NCBI GenBank assembly: GCA_030141605.1 | Contig: JAQGDQ010000059.1 | Span: forward strand, 494,001-558,000 | Source of the DNA: Tubiluchus corallicola | Lineage: Eukaryota; Priapulida; Priapulimorpha; Priapulimorphida; Tubiluchidae | DNA: 64,000 nucleotides | Reading direction: 5' to 3' | Made by a program: the position numbers and the translations under genes | Notes under the pieces: model-generated | What the model was told of the DNA's origin: nothing | Seen by the model: the letters and a program-made list of their open reading frames with translations, nothing else | Database searches by the model: none | Part shown: one piece after another, positions 15,393 to 32,125 of the stretch | Layout: every line of letters starts with the position of its first letter | Position numbering within the stretch: position 1 is the stretch's first letter

Positions 15393-15644
15393 TCAAAATG
15401 GAACCTGGAATTTACTCGTAGTCATTCGTCGTGGTAGAAGCATTTGTAAAAAAATTGCCTTTATCTCGTAGTCAAGTTCCTCGTCTTTCCACAGAGCTAT
15501 AAAATTCCATCCAACTTTATCCAAGACCTCCATGCACGAAGCACGGAGTTGTCGGATGGAATTTTTGAGCACGGTGTTGTGTGAAATTTTTTGACAAATG
15601 CACCTTTTGGCACCGGCACCAAGATCTGTTTTCCTTGGTCTGTG
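15393..15644 (-). CDS. Unidentified 83-codon coding-like open frame
   Basis: The minus strand is open from an AG at 15646-15645 to a TGA at 15395-15393. It reads RKTDLGAGAKRCICQKI, then LKNSIRQLRASCMEVLDKV, GWNFIALWKDEELDYEIKAI and LPRRMTTSKFQVPF. The composition (Cys, Trp, balanced charge) is unlike the AT-rich noise frames around it. It lacks an early Met, so it would be an internal or terminal exon, or a transposon fragment. I do not recognise the family. A 65-nt hairpin lies inside it at 15501-15565. Confidence 0.35.
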   Translation of the reverse strand, partial: HRPRKTDLGAGAKRCICQKISHNTVLKNSIRQLRASCMEVLDKVGWNFIALWKDEELDYEIKAIFLQMLLPRRMTTSKFQVPF

Positions 15645-18600
15645 CTAAACTTCTTCACAAAAGTTAAAATGGAGATCTGTTAAGCAGTGTTTGTCTGACC
15701 AAAACAAACACAACAAACCAATGGCGAAGAAACATATATACTCTGTATACATATATACATGTACATAGACTTCCTTATACATATATACTCCTACTTTTTT
15801 GCCATTTTTTCCTATTTTTCAGCTTATGCCATTTTTCCTGTTCGGTTTTTACCGTGCACCGCCAAGCTCAATTGATTCCAGCCAAGTTGTCAGTAGATAG
15901 ACGAGACCACCAAGCAGTACCCCATAATTCCAATAGAAACCAAAAAACAGAAGGAAAGTTGCTTATTAAGGGCTCTACTCTTGGTCACTTTTCTCGAACT
16001 ATGATAGATACCTATGCGTTAGAATGTTATAAGTCATCCGTAGTGACGTAGTCTTACACATGCATCTTTTACAAAAATGCTTTTTATGTTTGGGTAAAAC
16101 CATGATTTATTTACTTTATTTATGCAATGCGAAAACGTGGAAAAATGTAAATCGTTACTCGACCCAGTTATTTTTACCTCGATTTCTTCCTTGAGGAAGC
16201 GTTGTTTATTACTGTTAATTCCCTTGTTCTTTTCGCTTCATAATAGGACATATAGCGTGATAGTTACCCCAGCACATGTGATTTTGCTCCTAGTTCACAG
16301 TATCCCAACTGATGATATTTTTGTTTGTTCGTTTAGTAGTTTTTCTGTTTAGGTAATATAGATCGTAAGTTGCTTTTACAAGTGCGTCATTAATTTATTT
16401 AGATCAAACTATGCTAGAATAAGCATAAATGAGTCACTGCTGCAAACTCTGCATTTTATTCTGTTTCACAAATTTCACAATAAATAGCAAATAAAAATCT
16501 TTATTTAGATTTCAAGACGCTGGCAAGTAGACGTGTTTTTTGCGAAGATCGTTACTGTTGCAAGCATTTGTGTTTTCCATTAACTAGTAAAAATATGACG
16601 TCAGCACACGTCAGAGCAACCCCTTGGGAGATTTAAAACAGCTACATTTCGCAAGGAACAAAATAAAGTATTAGTAGGTGTTTCTTTCGCCATAATTTCT
16701 ATTTTTTCGTCTTTTTTCTACAAAGAAACATCTCATCATTTTAATCTGCGCAAAATAGATAAGAATTCCCAATTAGTAGCGCTTTCCCGAAAGCCTGTTT
16801 TGCATGATGTTGCAATTAATTAATTTTAGACAAAATGTCTACGTCTTCGCCAATTAATCCACTCAAGGAAAAGAGCGACTTATTGGCACGAGGCCAACTC
16901 AATACGTCACGCCTATGATGTGTAGCAGCGATCCGAAGCTTTCATATTAATAAAACCAGAACAGATTATGAGGCATCGAGCTGAGGCTTATTGCTACATG
17001 CAGCTTGTCGGATTCTGGCAGGATTTGCATATGAAAACACACAGCCATATTTTGAGGACAAGCGTCCATAAACTCTTTTGTACAAGCTGATGTAAATCAA
17101 GCGGATAACGAGGATTTGCTTCGTCTAAACATCTTTTAGCATCTAGCAAAACCGGCATCTGTAATAAGGTCATCTGTTGCGCCAGCAATAACAATCAGAT
17201 GTGCAAAGAAAATGGGCAAAAACTGAACATTTTAATGTAAAGTCAAACGAGATTTTTTGAAACCCAAATAGACCGTATGAGAATTCCGTTTGTGTATAAA
17301 ACAAAGTAAATTATTGCTCAATGATTCTTTTTTCTATAAACTGTACTATTTTGCCAAGCTAACGCTGTATTTTGGAAATTATATACTCTTGAATTTATGT
17401 AATACCCTAGAATTCAATTCATTTTGAAGATGCCATGCTTGAATATTTTATTTAGTTCATCTTTCTTCCATATTTTTTTGGATTTCTGGTTTTCTCTCAT
17501 TATAAACAAGTGTTTTCTTTAAAGTGAAATTTTTTATTCTTTTCTTAAAAAGCCTGCGTTATGCTCTTGCAGTGTCGATTAGAGTTTAAAACACTATATG
17601 CTTTGTTTTTTTTAGTTATTACAATGGGTGTAGGTTTAAAGACCACCAGACCTAAAGAGTCAGCAGACATAAAGGCACCACTAGTCAAAGGTGCACTTGA
17701 AAAGACAAAAGACCGCTAGTCAAAGTACTATTGGCAAACCAAAGTAAAAATTGACAAACCACATCCACATATCAATTGAAAAATCATTTGAGATACATTT
17801 TGCTTTGTGTTGAGATAATTATATTTTTTGCACAAGTTAAACTGCAAAGTTCTGTATTAGCTATTTGTCAGTACCTTCTACTTACATGGCCAAAAATACC
17901 GTTTTTATGCATTCAATATTTCGATGTTGCTATATATTAAAAAATAACAACGAAAATGGAAAAAATGAATAAAACAAATAAAATTCGAATTTTTAAAACA
18001 TTTTAAAATGCACAAAAAATTTTAGGTTTAATAAGTAACATGTTAACATTTTAACAAATTGTTTAGAAATAGTGCCTTGTATTTATTTACAGATGTGCCA
18101 ATGAAAAAGCATTTGCTACAACGCTTTACATCATTAGACAAAATACTCATTCAAAAATAGTGCTTCTTTTTGTGACTTGGAGCTCAGGTGTATTTAAGCT
18201 AACAACGTTCACATTTGCTTATAACAACGTGATTCTTTGCTCATTGTAGTCCTTTGACTGGCGACTGTTGCAATGTACATTAATTTTGGTATTACAATAT
18301 CGAGCGTTTATTACATTATCAGTTGCCACAAGGCATATCATAGCTCTAGTGATCAAACCAAAGTATTAAATCAAAGGTTTATTTTTGTTCCTTGATAGGA
18401 ACAAAATCTGTAACTGATATGGTCAGTGCAGCTGCTTTGCCAGTCTTGCCATCAAACCATAATAAATTGAACCAAATCCAGGCCTGCCCTGGACAGTGGT
18501 CTCGCAATGACGTCAGCAAGCAACATGTGATAGTGTTGTTGCAGACGCCGAGCCTATCTATAGCAGTAACATGCTATTAATACTTAAAGTCAAGAAACTG

Positions 18601-19372
18601 AGAACTGAAACTAAATATAAATAATGTGATTCTATATAAATCACTTCAGGATATAAAAAAAACTTCGCCAGCCTACTCAGTTAGCTAAATTATAATAATC
18701 ACAATGTACAGTTTTTTACATGTTGTTCATTAATGTTGTTTAAATCCAGAAAAAGGTTTTAAAAAGGGCTAAGAGACATAACAGACAGTTACCATTGCCT
18801 CAAGCTTTGTATTGACAAAGCCAATACGAAAGCCAAAGTATGAATAAATAAGGAGTTTAAAGATCATACCTACGAAATACGTTATTACGATATGTCTTAC
18901 TTACGCCACCGATTCGGCTAAATTGACATCGTTTCAATGTTTTGCAAGTCTGTCAAAAGTAATAATATTATTTTACCCTGCAGGGCTACTAATGCTTGCG
19001 CAAAAGACTGCTCTTAATTGGTGGTTTGAACCGCTTAATAAGAGGGCGCTTAAATAAATCGGCAATACGCATCCCCAACTAACCCATTTGGCGTTTGTAA
19101 CAGGACATTGCGAATACCAATGCGCGCATTCAGTCCTTAGTTGAACCTTAGTTCAACTTTGCTGTTGTTAATGAAATTTTCTACTTCTTAACTGCTAATA
19201 TTTTTCTCCCGCTCACTGGTGCTGCCCCTCGATTTGTAATTTCCTCTACCTATTTTTCAGACATCAGCAGAAATCTGACGCTAATCACGTCAACTTGTTA
19301 AACACGAGCACTATTTTTGGTCACCGTGTTTGCTATTTTTTGATAATTTTAGAACCACATACACATCTGTGT

Positions 19373-19463
19373 ACTATAAAGGATCGCCGACAGCAGACCT
19401 CCGTCACGTGACTGACAAGCGTAAGTGAACCCCATAGAGGCCTCCAGGATGATTCACCATCTG
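19373..19463 (+). promoter_or_regulatory. TATA box, E-box and short ATG exon candidate
   Basis: TATAAAGG (about 19374) is followed by GTCACGTGAC, and at 19449 by ATG in the context CCAGGATGATT. Five codons later comes an exact GTAAGT donor at about 19463. It could be a tiny first coding exon. No later exon was found, so this may be coincidence. Confidence 0.2.
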
Positions 19464-20094
19464 TAAGTACTTTGTGTAACAACTCTAAACATTAGAAACA
19501 AGAAGGTTTTTATCTACTGCGACCCATATACTAACCAGCCTTAATCGGCACATGCACATTTAAAAAGTTCGTTATGATAAATCGTTCTGTATTTAGAAAG
19601 GCTTTGGTAATGTAGTAATTGGTTGCGGTACTGTAGTAATGGGTTGCGGTACTGTAGTAATTAGATTATATGAATTTAGATCCACAGCTCACTTTTCAAA
19701 GATTATTTTATTTAAAGACAAACGAGGTTATAGGAACAGTTTTAAAAATAATTTTTATCAGTACTTACAGAAAAACCTTATAACAAAATGTAACCATCAT
19801 TTAACTGTGGAATCATCCCTACAGGCTGCTTATGTAACACTGAATGTTATTTTATAAGTATTATAGTAAGGGATTTCAATCGGCTGCCGCTTAGCGAACT
19901 CTCAAGATTTAGGATGCATTACTTTAGGAATTAGCGTCAAACAAAGCTCTATGTGGTGCGCAGTGTATTTTAACATTATTGTACATTACTACAATAAATA
20001 AATTAGATTATAGGTGCTTAACATTTTGGGCTTGTATTTCGTACCTGATTTGGCTTTAACCAGATGAGGTGGCTTTTAACTTATGCCACATATA

Positions 20095-24529
<4,435 letters not shown>

Positions 24530-25028
24530 CATTTGGGGAAAGTTATGGGCTTTAAATTCAAAATCCCTGCTGATACAGCTTTAACGTCAATGTAACTTAA
24601 CTAGTTAGCATTTTAGACAGAATAGGTGTACTACCAGAGGATGTAAAATGCATATGCTCTATCAGAAAAAATAGTGCATCAAGGTCATTATTTTCAATAC
24701 AGCCGCCACTGCAACTTTAAAGTCAAAACGATTCAACTAGATAGCATTTAATACGGCATAAATTTGTTCATTACCAACTGATGCAAAAGTAAATACGGAT
24801 CTACAATGTCATTTCAAAGTTATTTCAAACTAATTAAGTGTAGGTAGCATTTTAGACTGCATAAATGTCTTATAAAAATTGCATATGGTCTATGAGAAAA
24901 ATAATATCCCAAGCGATATTCATCAAAATACTTTTGCTTCGAAATGGCTGCCAATGCAGCTTTAAAGTCAAAATAACTAAACTAGAAATATTTGATACTA
25001 TATAAATGTGTTATCGGTGCATGTACAG
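24530..25028 (+). repeat. Degenerate tandem repeat, units of ~110-150 bp
   Basis: Four diverged units recur: GCAGCTTTAAAGTCAAAAT (with variants at 24575, 24713, 24955), TAGCATTTTAGACTGCATAA (variants at 24605, 24743, 24847), then a TCTAT.AGAAAAA segment and GGCTGCCA. Identity between units is perhaps 60-75%. Related phrases (AAGATGGCTG...TTTAAAAGC, ...ATATCT.AG) recur at 45.7-46.0 kb. Confidence 0.6.
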
Positions 25029-25323
25029 GATCTATTCAGAAAAACAGTATTTTATGGTCATTCAAGGTCTTTCGTTTGAACATGGTTGCCAAGTTATTTT
25101 TGCTTGTTATTTCACTGCACCCTAATTTCGCTGCAAAATATATTAACAGGGCTATAAGTGTCGCCACACTTTCAGAAAAGTGCTGTTCCAAAGTCAAAAA
25201 TGCTGAGGCAAAGTCCCAATCTTCAAAATACATTAACATCCACGTTGTATATATAACTTGGCAACCGTGGTTCAAACAAAAGACCTTGAATGACCGTAAA
25301 ACACTGATTTTCTGAATAGATCA
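25029..25323 (+). mobile_element. Inverted-repeat (foldback) element, ~295 bp
   Basis: The left arm 25029-25093 (GATCTATTCAGAAAA, then GGTCATTCAAGGTCTTT, GGTTGCCAAG) is repeated in reverse complement at 25257-25323 with about 90% identity over 65 bases. The central spacer is about 160 bases. Open frames on both strands here simply read the two arms. The left arm grades into the degenerate tandem repeat upstream, so it may have arisen by inversion of one repeat unit. Confidence 0.75.
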
Positions 25324-25448
25324 CTATCTCACTACGTGCGTGCGTGCGTTCGTGCGCGTGTGTGTGTGTGATATAGCAATAATATCGTGAACATGAGTGT
25401 ACTGAACAAAAAAATCACTAGAGATTGCAGTGCAGACTCAGTTGTTAC

Positions 25449-25453
<5 letters not shown>

Positions 25454-25543
<90 letters not shown>

Positions 25544-25556
25544 CGTGTGTGTGTGT
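25454..25556 (+). repeat. (GT)n microsatellite
   Basis: A nearly pure GT array with GCGTGCG interruptions near its right end. A smaller GTGC/GT array sits at 25334-25370. Confidence 0.95.
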
Positions 25557-25559
25557 AAT

Positions 25560-26814
25560 CTTCATTTATTTTGAGTGGATTCATAACACAGTAGGCTCTA
25601 TTACTGTTCACAATATCTCCACTATAAAGCATCGCATAAATCACATCCACGTTATATCGTCCCGTATTATGTAGCTGGTCTGTAGAATTGCAGGATCGTG
25701 GAGTAACATATTTCATACTGTAATCCACGTTAAATGTCTGCTTTTTGAGGGCTAAATTAGCAGAACAGGTCTTTTTTCGACATTTGTCATTGACAAATAT
25801 TATATTTATAACTTTCTTCTTGTTTGGTTTAAATACTCTACTAAATTTACATTTTATCTTTATTTGGTAAAATGTAATGTATTTGCTAGCCGCTTCTTCT
25901 TACTTGCCCTTTCTTACCAAGTCTCACAAATTTCGCCAGAAAAATTCTCAGTGCAAATAATATATACAACCCTTCGTGAAGATGCATTCTCCTTTCCTCT
26001 TCCATAGCTTCTATGTCACTCTACTGCATTATGGTTTAATAAAGTTGCTACTTAAACTGTAGTCCGTCAAACGCCCTAAGTAGGCATGTATAGCCCCTAT
26101 TTATCTCGGTGATGTAATACGCCTGGTCAGTGTAAAACGGTGCTAGGGTCTCTAGCGGCAATCAATTACTATGTGATTACGTTGATTGCTTACTCGTTAA
26201 ATAGCACTGCTGCTTCAGCTGCTGACAACTCTTAAAATACAAGATTTAATATATAATTAGGTTTCTGGCTTCACTAGCGGAGCAATGTCAGCGACGCTCT
26301 GGTACGATTCAGGAGAATCTAGGTTACAGGCAGGGTCTTGCACCGTTGCACGGTTGTTAACTCTGCAGCATAATGATTTAGATCGTGAGAGGGAAATTCC
26401 AGAGCAGAAAGAGTGGACGAATGTATGATATTATACAAAAAATTTCAACCTTAGTTCAGCTTTTCTGTACAAGCAAGTAGAAATTAAACCGGGTCAGCTT
26501 CACCTTGGTCCTCCGACGATGAACCGGTGATTCTTCTCCAACTTGTAAAGCAGACTCTTTTATGCTTACCTATGTAACCCATAATACATGCACTTAAACT
26601 AACTTAGACATTATTGTGGAATAAAACATCAAGAGCCGGGACTGGTTAAGAATAACCAACAAGCAAGAGAACATTGTTGGTTTGTGATTGCAGAGCAGAG
26701 ATTGGCTATTGGTAATTACAGTGGTTTACAAAATTTGATAGCAGACACTTTGACAAAGACATTTGGACATAGGACGTTTTGCTGTAAAACATTGTGGCAC
26801 GCGCAGCTTGACCA
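25560..26814. other. Intergenic, no gene seen
   Basis: No domain is visible. The frame at 26684-26887 runs into the tandem pair and is not protein-like. Confidence 0.5.
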
Positions 26815-27350
26815 CATAGGCAACTTGGGCACTGATTGTACTGGACAGATAGTCAAGATGGGCACGTATGTGACTTGTGTCTCATAAGTAATTTGAACGC
26901 AGATTCTTCAGGATGCATGGACAATTTGGTCACAAGACATTTAGTGTCATATGTCAGTTGGGCACGTGGTATTTTGGACATATAAGTAAGATAGACGGAG
27001 GCTAATTAAGTGTTTAACCTATTATTTAATTAACAGAACTACTTTAGTATTATTATAGATGATAAAATGCACTGTTTTTGCCATACTTCAAAATGGGGTA
27101 GGATATGAAAAGCCACTCTGTTTTTCTTTGATCATATAGGCAACTTAGGCGCTGATTGTACTGGACATAGAGGCAAGATGGACGCCTACATGACTTGGCT
27201 CATAAGTAAAATAGTCGGTAGTTAATTAAATTTTCAACCTATTATTTAATTATCAGAATTACTTTGGCATTATTGTAACTGCTAAAATATATATTTTTTA
27301 CCATACTTCGAAACGAGGTAGGATATGAAAAAATATGTTTTTCTTTAATG
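26815..27350 (+). repeat. Tandem pair, one unit with ~100-bp extra segment
   Basis: CAACTT.GGC.CTGATTGTACTGGACA starts both units (26815 and 27133). Both continue with CTCATAAGTAA, then ACCTATTATTTAATTA, CCATACTTC and GGTAGGATATGAAAA. Unit 1 (26815-27132) carries an additional segment, roughly 26890-26985, containing TTTGGACAT-type words. Unit 2 is 27133-27350. Confidence 0.75.
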
Positions 27351-27950
27351 ATAGTGACAACAAAAGCTTTGAAAATCACTGACATGTGCATAAAGCTGCT
27401 GACGAGACAAATGGCCGTTATGAAGATTGTAGCACCAAAAATAAGCAAAATCGAGCCCCTTTCCAAGATTCAGAAAAAATCTCACCGACCAGGGCAAACA
27501 TGGATCAATAACATTATCGAAGGTGCTTCCGTGACGCCACTGAGCACCTCTCATAATTTGATGCCATGTTCCCCGATCTACTGGCACATGCCAAGTATCT
27601 ACATTGTTTAAGTTAAGTGGAGTATTTAATAATTCTTCTTCAGAACATTCAAATATGTGATCGACTGTCTTTCTCTTGGTTTTCTCTTGGTTTCTTCCTA
27701 AGTATTACTGCTTGGTGTAATGATGTAGTTTGTGGAGAGCCCTGCAATATTCTATGACATGTCCAATCCATCTAAGTCGTCGCTTTTGTATAACCTCACT
27801 TCTTTCCTGCCCCTCGAATTATGCAGATCCTGATTTAAGATTTTCCTTGACCACTTTACATCTTTCTATACAGCCGCCTTGGAAGGCATCGATTGCATTC
27901 TTCTGGACAGCTTTCACTGTCCACAATAACGAGTGACAATTACGAAGTGC
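27345..27950 (-). pseudogene. Degenerate LINE C-terminal fragment
   Basis: In several minus-strand frames one reads WTVKAVQKNAIDAFQ, then EVIQKRRLRWIGHV, then KPRENQEK, and nearest the 3' end DRGTWHQIMRGAQWRHGST. This succession (DAFQRRCLR.., RRRLRWxGHVxR, GRP.K.W, DRxxWR) is the C-terminal end of RTE/Jockey-like reverse transcriptases. Frameshifts and stops leave no intact frame. It directly follows the tandem pair at 26815-27350. Confidence 0.55.
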
Positions 27951-30900
27951 TAAGAAAAAAAGTTAGCACTGGTTGCTAGGTTTTTGTTAACCCGACATGA
28001 AATCGTTGCTTAAAAAAGGAGCTTTCAAGCAAAGTGTCACATCTAAGTGAAAAGTGTTTTAGAGAAATTTTCACCCTTTTGTTATTACATATATTGCAAA
28101 TGTAGTGAGGTTAGGTAGTTAAATGTACTTTGTAGTTTTAGGAGGTCATTTGAAGTTTGTATTATAATTTTAGAACTTTTTGATAAGTCTTGTGGCTGAA
28201 AGATCGAAAATTAATTGAAGATATGACATTTTGCAAATTATTGTTGAAAACTTGACAGTTATAAGTCACAGTCTTTATTTCATTCAGTGAAATTACTTGT
28301 CTTTATTTCATTCAGTGAAATTACTCGTCTTATCCACACTGTGTGTTGATTACAAAACTGATTGTAAAACTGACATGAACTCGTTCTATTAAATTTAAAT
28401 TAATTTGATTAAAACACGGAACAAAATTTTAAAACCTGATATAACACATTAGTTGACGAATTGCTTGAGCACATGATCTAATCATGGCTGTCCAGTCGGA
28501 ATCATAAGGCATGACATTATGCGAGCATCCGCGTTTTTATAATACAAAATTTTGCATTTGCAATGTATTGAATTTTGGTCATGAAATACACTACTACGTC
28601 CAGTGTTATTATTTGTTACTTGCAATTTCCTCAAAATTTATAGATGTGACCTTTTGCAAGTAAAAGCTACTAAAAGCTGCCAACTAGGCTTTGGTTATGA
28701 GTTTTTCGTCTTCCCTCAAAACCATAGTAAACTATATGCCTAAATGAATGTTTTAAAAACAATAATTGGGCGTCAATTGTTAGTTGTGTACTCACTAGAC
28801 AGCATACTATGTTAATTTTACTAATCAGAAATCGTCATTTCTGAAGAATGTCATTTTATTTTTAAAAAGTCAATGTGACAAAACCACACTGATAAACAGC
28901 AGGTAAACGACATTTAAACCCTGTATTCAAGTTTCAATAGATAACACACAATATAGCCTATGTTTGAAAATATACATTGGTACCTGCCATTTAATAGTGA
29001 TATTATTATATCCCATGCCAATTTCATTACGAACAAGTTTCATTAAGTTGGATGCAGTTACACTTTGGCTCTGTTTGGCTTTTTTGTCGAAGCGAGCTTA
29101 TACTTCACTGATTGTGGCATGAAAAAGCCGAAAAGAGTCAATCAGTTTTATAGTAGGCAAAATGACAACTGGAGCTAAAATCTTGTTCTTGGTATTGGTA
29201 CTAGGCACAATATCACCAATATCATAATATTTTGATATACTAAGATATTCACGTACATTCAATCATCATCATCAAAGTTACAACTAAAAACTTGGTTAAT
29301 TATGTTTATTACTTAATTACTTCAAAACAGTGAAAAATTGACATAACCGTACCATTTCTACTGATCCCACAGCCTTATAAATTTCAATTTTTCATTTTAA
29401 AGTTTGGTACCTGAAAGTGACAGGCTACAACGGTCTACTCCCCGCTAAGAACCTATTCATGTTATCAGATTTTACTGAAATAGATCTTAACAGACCGCGA
29501 ATTCATATTCGGTTTCGTTGAATGAATGCACCTCTGCTGCTAATCTGAAAGCGAATATCGTCAGTACATGTTTGCAGTGTCAGGCGGTGCCCTCCGGGGA
29601 CCCGCCGCTGTCCTGCTCAGTATATTAGGCCTAATTATGTTATTACAGCAGGGAAATTGAGAGTCAACAGAGAGCTTTTCCGCGTCCGAGGGAAAGGAAC
29701 TTTCAATCACGGGCGATAAAGTTACAGTTCCGTGCCAGGATCTAAACGCGATTGTCAATAGAGCAATTCATCAAACTTTTATTGTCTCTTATATTGATTA
29801 CCACGAAGACATTTCAACGAGTTAAAAGGGAACAGACACTTTCTACAATAATCAATTTGGGGCAGATAAGAAACGCGGGTAGCACACCCTGCATAGTTCA
29901 CAGCGGCTCTTTTTTGCTAATTCAGAAAACTGACAGTGTCGCAGGCGGTCAAGAATAACATTTTTTGTATTTGTCACTTACAAGAGAAAGAAAGTGGCAG
30001 CGTATCAACTTTACATGCCTTTGCGTCCCTTTACCAGAATACGCCATTGAGAAGCAATTTATTAACGATTTAAAAATCGAATAGAAAAGTTATACAATCC
30101 CAGTCTCAAATTCAGCTTTCCTGGCACAAGGTAACACGTAGCAGGAGCAAGTGTAGTAAACGTTCTTGCCTTCAGTTCATTTAACATTCTTTTTTAGCTT
30201 TCATACGAATTGCCCCAGCAAGGCCAATTGTTACGCAAGGACAGAGGCTACAGCAAAAAGGTGAAGATATAAATCTATATAGAAAGAAATAGAATTTACT
30301 CAACTAATTTCTAGTAAGAAAGTATCTTATGATGTTCTGCTTCAGTCGGGAGAGTTTGAATTTTCGGAGAAATAATTTTCTGCTAGAGGGTTGGCGTCCC
30401 ATCTGTATCAAGAAAAGCACACTCATGAACTGACAAGAGGGCCTAGGAGCATCTTCCCTAGAGTAAGCTTTCTTTACACACGTACACTGAACAGTTAAAG
30501 GAGGGAGGACTGGATGATTTTTCACATACTTCCCCATTTTCAAGTCCGATAAAAAGTATACATTCTAATACGATTAATACTGCAAAAGCGTTTCTGATAA
30601 TTAAATAATAGATTAAAAACTTAATTGACGGCAGGCGAGCCCAACTATTGATGACATCACAAACTAACATTATTTTCGACAGCAAAAATATTCTACGAGC
30701 GTGTTGCACGTGTTTGTGAAAGCGAAAATTTACCGCTGTGCTCACGCATGAGTCTGTCAAAAACATGTGTAGTTCGTCACTGAACTGAGAGGTGCAGGAC
30801 CTTTTTTGTGCAATGCATTTCTGAAATGCAGACTGCCCGTCTAACTAGCGAATGGCGAAATGTATGTAACAGCGAAGAACTAGTGGCGCGAACGCGAATT

Positions 30901-31129
30901 TATGTTTGTGTGGTAAGTCATTTTTTAAAAAATAGTGTGTTCGTTTTCAATATTTTAAAGAGCAGATTGTTTTGACTTACAGTTTAAGATTGGGTCCGGT
31001 TATGCTTTAAATAAAGAATAATATCTTAAAGCACAAGAAAACCCTTCACTTACATAAAGCTTAAAAAATTCGTCTCGAAATTTTGTACCACTTACATATT
31101 ACCTTTTCGTATGCATGGTTTGTATTGGC
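27951..31129. other. Intergenic, no gene seen
   Basis: AT-rich apart from a more GC-rich patch at 29560-29740 that yields a 65-codon minus-strand frame without a recognisable domain. Confidence 0.5.
28271..28326 (+). repeat. 28-bp direct tandem duplication
   Basis: GTCTTTATTTCATTCAGTGA followed by AATTACT.. is present twice back to back, at 28271-28298 and 28299-28326, with one mismatch. Confidence 0.9.
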
Positions 31130-32125
31130 AGTAACGCTGTAGTAGTAGTATTTTTATTGTCATTACGTCCAACAAAATTACATGTACATTTACAATAACG
31201 ATATGTGTAACGCGCAATGTTACAAACGACACAAATATTAGTTAACAAATTTTGCTAACGTATAGCAATTTAGTGATAAAATTAACGGTCACTTACATAA
31301 ATAAATTAAGAATATCGCTTAAAAATTTTCCGCAGGTTAAAGGGTCGATATTACGAAACTCCAAAACATTACTTAAATTTAGATTGTATTTTTCTCTCAC
31401 GGCTTTTGTTAATTTACGAACAGCAACGGCGTGTTCTTCATCTTGCACTGCGTTACTGCAGGGACACAGCCTTAGGTTGTGTGGGGGTCTATGCCATCGT
31501 CCTGTCTCAACTTTCAGTCTGTGAGAAGACAGAACCAAACGACCAAGGTTAATTCTAAGGGCATCAGGAATAGTACATTTATAAATTTCAGGTTGTTCTG
31601 CGAAGGGATTTTTAAAACATTAAGTAAGTGGCGAATCTAGTCTTTGTCTGACTTTCTCTTGTAATGCATTCTAGGCTACTTCTTGACCAATGATCAAAAC
31701 AACGATTGAATGCTCTAAAATTCGAGGAATTACTCATCGCGGCTCCATGAACGCAGCTTTTCGTTCATGTAGTTAGCTCTTCTCTTAAGAATTCTGTCTT
31801 TTAACCTTGGCATGTCAGCTTCAGCATAACATAATTCATTGGGTGTTTGTAATTTCACCACAAGTAAAGTTTTCACAACCTTATTGTACAATACTTCTAA
31901 ACCTTTAAATTCACTCGTTAACCATGTTTCAACTCTATATAACAAGGCACTTGTTACGCAAGCCTCTGCAACTTTGTTTTTTAACAAAAATGGCATGTTA
32001 TAATTACGATCGACAAAAGACCCGTATTTTAGCATATGTTTGAATTTGCCGTTAACATGAATTTTCATAACGGAAGACATTTTACCGTCGTCTGTGATAG
32101 GCGACCCAACTTACCAGTAAGATTG
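31130..32125 (-). pseudogene. Non-LTR retrotransposon relic, post-RT region
   Basis: On the minus strand, frames read GSPITDDGK, KHMLKYGSFVDRNYNMPF, a VTSALLYRVETW block, LYNKVVKTLLVV, ELCYAEADMPRLKDRI, and after a gap SSHRLKVETGRWHRPP, LRLCPCSNAVQDEEHAV. This order (thumb, then the SxHxLxxExGRW..R..R.C.C segment, then QDExH) is a common tail of invertebrate LINE polyproteins. Frames are interrupted near 31730 and 31540. The 5' end is missing, although an unassigned minus-strand frame at 33183-33389 could be an upstream remnant. Confidence 0.7.

Larger units (their letters stand above)
12880..20090. other. Intergenic with isolated candidates
   Basis: The stretch holds the E-box/TATA cluster, the 15.4-kb open frame and the 19.4-kb candidate listed separately. 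Other frames (14631, 15854, 16122, 16994, 18392) show no recognisable domain. A minus-strand frame near 16960-17110 reads KEFMDACPQNMAVCFHMQIL but stays unassigned. Confidence 0.5.

Noticed and set aside
24992-25315. 107-codon + frame and 79-codon - frame sharing peptide words
   Set aside because: The shared words (KTLND, NHGCQ/NMVAK type) come from the two inverted arms of the foldback element.
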